Below, piece after piece: positions 61,137-64,000 of a stretch of DNA of 64,000 bases (position 1 is the stretch's first letter; the number at the start of each line of letters is the position of its first letter). The notes under the pieces are model-generated. The model was not told the origin of the DNA and did not search any database. It saw only the letters and a program-made list of their open reading frames with translations. Source of the stretch: Asticcacaulis excentricus CB 48 (lineage in GTDB: Bacteria; Pseudomonadota; Alphaproteobacteria; Caulobacterales; Caulobacteraceae); assembly GCF_000175215.2 (NCBI RefSeq), contig NC_014817.1, positions 83,501 through 147,500 on the forward strand. Reading direction: 5' to 3'. The translations under genes and the position numbers were made by a program.

Positions 61137-62183
61137 CTAAACCGCCTGGTTGGTGATCAGACGGTGCACAAAGGTGAGCTTATTGCGAACGGTGGGGGTC
61201 AGGATAAACGGATAGAGCGGTCGCTCGCCCATGGCAGTGTGGATCGAGTTGATGGCCAGACTGAGCGGCACCCAGGCCTCGGCCAGCCGGTCAAAATCCG
61301 TGACGCGATAAGGCTTGAAATCGACCTCGGCGGCGACGCCCTCATCGGCTTTGGTCTTGATGGTCATGCCATAATAGTGGGCGGTTTCAAGGGCATCGGT
61401 AATGTGCAGGACGTGGGCGAAGGTTTCGGCAAAGTCCTCCCACGGGTGCATGGAGGCATAGGCGCTGATATAGCTGTCGGCCCAGAAAGGGGGCGGTCCT
61501 TCGGCATAGTGGCGCTCGATAGAAGCCTGATAATCGGCCTCATCGTCACCAAAAACCACGCGGCAGGCCGCAAGTTTTCCGGCATCGCGCACCAGTCGGT
61601 TCCAGATAAAGTGCCCGCATTCATGGCGGAAATGGCCGAGGAGGGTGCGATAGGGCTCGCCCATCTGACTGCGCACGCTTTCACGCACCGCGTCGTCGGC
61701 TTCGGCGGCGCGGATGGAGATGACGCCCTCATCGTGTCCGGTCATGGCGCTGTGGAAGGTGCCGTCCGGAGCCTGTGCGTCCTCCAGATAGTCGAAGACG
61801 AGCCCGCTGTCCGGGTCTTCGTTACGGTCGGGGGCGGGCAGGTCCCATTTGAGGAAGGCGTAAAACAGCCGGTGTTGGGCGTCGATAATGCGCCGGAACT
61901 GATCGAGATCGTTGGGGATCAGACGGTTGTGACGACAGGCGCGGCAATAGGCTGAGCCGTCGCCTTCGGGCACCAGCCAGTTGCACACATCCGTCGCCGC
62001 ATTGGCGCAGAAGCGATAGGTCTCCCCGCCACTGACCGGTTGCCAGCGATCGTCGCCTTCGGGCGTTAGGGCGTGCAAATCACGGCTATTCGGTGAAAAG
62101 CCCAGCCGCGCCCCGCAGCTGACGCAGGCGCGGTTATGGAAAAACAGGGTGTTGCCGCATTGGGCGCAGGTAAACAGCTTCAT
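61137..62183 (-). CDS. Putative zinc-binding metallopeptidase
   Basis: A 348-residue protein. An N-terminal zinc ribbon (CAQCGNTLFFHNRACVSCGARLGF) and a second Cys pair (CNWL ... YCRACRHN) are followed by a gluzincin-like domain with HECGHFIW (HExxH). A downstream DSYISAYASMHPWEDFAETFAHVLH provides the Glu region. The pattern is that of the putative zinc-binding peptidase family. The ATG at 62183 with AGGAG upstream is chosen over a start 25 codons earlier. Confidence 0.85.
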   Translation of the reverse strand: MKLFTCAQCGNTLFFHNRACVSCGARLGFSPNSRDLHALTPEGDDRWQPVSGGETYRFCANAATDVCNWLVPEGDGSAYCRACRHNRLIPNDLDQFRRIIDAQHRLFYAFLKWDLPAPDRNEDPDSGLVFDYLEDAQAPDGTFHSAMTGHDEGVISIRAAEADDAVRESVRSQMGEPYRTLLGHFRHECGHFIWNRLVRDAGKLAACRVVFGDDEADYQASIERHYAEGPPPFWADSYISAYASMHPWEDFAETFAHVLHITDALETAHYYGMTIKTKADEGVAAEVDFKPYRVTDFDRLAEAWVPLSLAINSIHTAMGERPLYPFILTPTVRNKLTFVHRLITNQAV

Positions 62184-62271
62184 TCGGGTGGGCTCCTGTG
62201 CCACGACCCTAGTGCAGCGGTTGTAAGTGTGAAAGGGTGCGCGGACCGGCCCTTGCAAAGGGCCGGTAAGG

Positions 62272-63327
62272 CTATTTCCCCTGCCACACCCCCGGATGGG
62301 AGTCGATCCAGGCCTGTATCAAGCCGGCGATTTTACGATCATCGGCCAGAGACGGATGATAGTGGCAGCCGCCAAAGTCTAGTCCATCAAAAAACAGCGT
62401 ATCAACGCGGGTTTCACCGGTGTCTTTCAAGGTCTTGGCCACCTGAGCCACCTGCGCGCGAATCTCGCCACTGGCACCGTCCGAGGCCATCAGTATGAAC
62501 TGCGCCTGCGGGTTCTTGGCGCGCAGTGCCCTGACGAAGGCGACATAGGTGTCGCGGTAATCGCCCTGCAAAGCCTCGCGCGTCGTCCACTTTTCCCCCG
62601 GATTGAGCGCCGTCGAAAAGTCATTGGTGCCCAGCCCGATGACAATAATCTGCGGCTGCCAGCCGGTAGCGTCGTAGGCGGTCTTGCCGTCGAAGAGGCT
62701 GTAGGGATAAAGTTTTGGTAGGGGATCGCCGATAAAGCCATTGTAATTACGCACGATTCCGCGACCGGAAAAGGCGTTGACCTGATAGTCGGCCTCATAG
62801 TGTTTGGCCGTCAGCGGCCCAAAGGCCTGAGACGTGTCGGTCGTCGCCCACACCTCGTCATTGGTACAGTCGCGCTTTGGCGAGGTGTTGCCGTAACCGA
62901 CCGTGTAGGAATCTCCGATGAATTCGATCTGACGGGCACGGGCGGTGAGGGCGGCGGGCTTGTCGGCGCTGAAACCGAGGAAACGCCCGGTCTGGCCCTG
63001 CGATTCGGTGATCTTTTCGAGGCGATAGACGTCCACGGCCTTTGTGCTTTTGCTGTCGAAGCGCACCGTCGTCTGGCCGGGTTTTTCGATGACCTTCACC
63101 ACCTCACCGTTGAGTGACAGCTTATAGATATTGGTGCTGTCATCAAAGCTTAGGGTGACGGACTTTGAGGCCGTCGCGGTCTCAAAATAAGCTCCCGGCC
63201 ATTGATGCGTGTAGGCTGGGGCCGCCGAGCGCCCGCCATTGTGCAGGGGCAGAGTGTCGGCAGCGGCGACGGCGGCGAAGCTCGTCCCCGCCAAAAGCCA
63301 TTTGGCCAGCCAAAGCGCCTTTGTCAT
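62272..63327 (-). CDS. Secreted SGNH esterase, CE2 acetylxylan-esterase type
   Basis: A 351-residue esterase with a signal peptide (about 1-23). An N-terminal beta-sandwich (FETATASKSVTLSFDDSTNIY, VDVYRLEKITESQG) precedes the catalytic SGNH domain with GDSYTVGYGNTS, GTNDFST and a late CHYHPSLAD (His). The two-domain layout matches carbohydrate esterase family 2, which removes acetyl groups from xylan or glucomannan. With the GH5 enzyme it suggests plant cell-wall use. Confidence 0.88.
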   Translation of the reverse strand: MTKALWLAKWLLAGTSFAAVAAADTLPLHNGGRSAAPAYTHQWPGAYFETATASKSVTLSFDDSTNIYKLSLNGEVVKVIEKPGQTTVRFDSKSTKAVDVYRLEKITESQGQTGRFLGFSADKPAALTARARQIEFIGDSYTVGYGNTSPKRDCTNDEVWATTDTSQAFGPLTAKHYEADYQVNAFSGRGIVRNYNGFIGDPLPKLYPYSLFDGKTAYDATGWQPQIIVIGLGTNDFSTALNPGEKWTTREALQGDYRDTYVAFVRALRAKNPQAQFILMASDGASGEIRAQVAQVAKTLKDTGETRVDTLFFDGLDFGGCHYHPSLADDRKIAGLIQAWIDSHPGVWQGK

Positions 63328-63385
63328 CTTGAGTCTCCCTGTTTTTCGGCATGAAGAATGATAGCGCTGTCACTGTCAAGTGAGC

Positions 63386-63418
63386 GCAAAAAGAAAGGCC
63401 GCCCGCGAACGGACGGCC
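63386..63418 (-). terminator. Terminator after icd
   Basis: On the minus strand a 9-bp stem with TTCG loop (63397-63418) is followed by TTTCTTTTT. The 22-base hairpin is identical to the alaS terminator at 57830-57851. Confidence 0.85.
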
Positions 63419-63459
63419 TTCCGTAAGACAGTAGGGGAACGCCGTTCCCCTTATAAGGA

Positions 63460-64000
63460 CTAGGCAGCGAGCGCCTTTGATAGGTTCTCGGAGATCTTGT
63501 CGAGGAAGCCTTCGGTGGTGAGCCAGCCTTGCGTATCGCCGACCAGAAGCGCAAGGTCCTTGGTCATGAAGCCCGCTTCGACGGTGTCGATGCAGACCTT
63601 TTCCAGCGTCTCGGCAAAGTGCTTCAGCTCGGCATTGTCGTCCAGCTTGGCGCGGTGCTTGAGGCCTTGCGTCCACGCAAAGATCGACGCCATAGAGTTG
63701 GTCGAGGTGGCCTCGCCCTTCTGGTGCTGGCGATAGTGGCGGGTGACGGTGCCGTGCGCGGCCTCGGCTTCCATAATCTTGCCGTCCGGCGTTACCAGTG
63801 CCGAGGTCATCAGGCCAAGCGAGCCGTAGCCCTGCGCAACCGTATCCGACTGCACATCGCCGTCATAGTTCTTACAGGCCCAGACGAAACCGCCCGACCA
63901 CTTCAGCGCCGAAGCGACCATATCGTCGATCAGGCGGTGCTCATAGGTCAAGCCCAGTGTCTTGAACTTCGCCGCGTATTCAGCGTCGAAGATTTCCTGG
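63460..64000 (-). CDS. icd: NADP-dependent isocitrate dehydrogenase (C-terminal part)
   Basis: The C-terminal 179 residues of icd; the gene runs past the window edge. The visible frame begins QEIFDAEYAAKFKTLGLTYEHRLIDDMVA and includes VWACKNYDGDVQSDTVAQGYGSLGLM (catalytic Asp pair) and AAHGTVTRHYRQHQKGEATSTN (NADP site). This is the homodimeric type related to eukaryotic IDH, common in alphaproteobacteria. Confidence 0.95.
   Translation of the reverse strand, partial: QEIFDAEYAAKFKTLGLTYEHRLIDDMVASALKWSGGFVWACKNYDGDVQSDTVAQGYGSLGLMTSALVTPDGKIMEAEAAHGTVTRHYRQHQKGEATSTNSMASIFAWTQGLKHRAKLDDNAELKHFAETLEKVCIDTVEAGFMTKDLALLVGDTQGWLTTEGFLDKISENLSKALAA

Noticed and set aside
1..64000. CRISPR arrays, rRNA genes, prophage structural genes
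   Set aside because: No regularly spaced repeats, rRNA-like stretches or phage proteins were recognised.

Overview
The window reads as the right-hand part of an integrative and conjugative element (ICE) followed by core chromosome of an alphaproteobacterium, probably a Caulobacteraceae (Asticcacaulis-like) species. Supporting signs are the recA-alaS order with a GAAC-N7-GAAC SOS box, a MucR/Ros regulator, TonB-dependent uptake, abundant secreted glycan and peptide hydrolases, and an RlxS/Trb-type conjugation system typical of alphaproteobacterial ICEs.

Layout. (1) 1-8.9 kb: ICE maintenance and mobilisation genes: DUF736, DUF932, an AlpA-like excisionase candidate, TraF peptidase, lytic transglycosylase, an IS110/IS1111-type insertion, a DUF3363 relaxase, a MucR-like regulator and HU. 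(2) 9.1-31.9 kb: a catabolic cargo. It holds a TauD-like dioxygenase, HIBADH-like and F420-reductase-like dehydrogenases, a VOC protein, a DODA-type dioxygenase, a GH3 glycosidase, an MFS transporter, a Rieske oxygenase-acetamidase-AraC operon, an SDR, a TonB receptor, a type-B carboxylesterase, a ribokinase, an AraC-acetamidase fusion, a PDR-type reductase and an SBF-family transporter. (3) 32.2-44.2 kb: the coupling protein, a ribbon-helix-helix protein, trbBCDEJLFGI, DUF2274 and a small HTH protein. (4) 44.37 kb: tRNA-Ser(GGA), whose 3' end faces the element and is the likely attachment site. (5) 44.6-64 kb: chromosome: msrA, nnrD, two tandem DUF885 genes, GH5, a small sigma-factor operon, recA, alaS, an SDR, a manganese-riboswitch-controlled TMEM165 family gene, an AEC carrier, DUF2939, a zinc peptidase, a CE2 esterase and the 3' part of icd.

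How the parts may work together. The Rieske oxygenase (19.4-20.6 kb) and the flavin/2Fe-2S reductase (29.9-30.9 kb) are separated by about 9 kb, but each has an upstream dyad of the form AGGCGC-N10-GCGCCT with an identical 11-base half. This suggests one regulon under the AraC proteins of the cargo. One of those proteins is continuous with a full acetamidase domain, and its unfused counterpart pair lies in the opposite gene order 8 kb away. This candidate bifunctional regulator-enzyme and the shared operator are the most unusual things in the window. The substrate cannot be read from sequence; esterase, glycosidase, oxygenase and amidase together suggest a plant-derived conjugated or amide compound (inference).

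Limits: the left end of the element and its integrase are not in the window. All family calls come from reading motifs, without any search.
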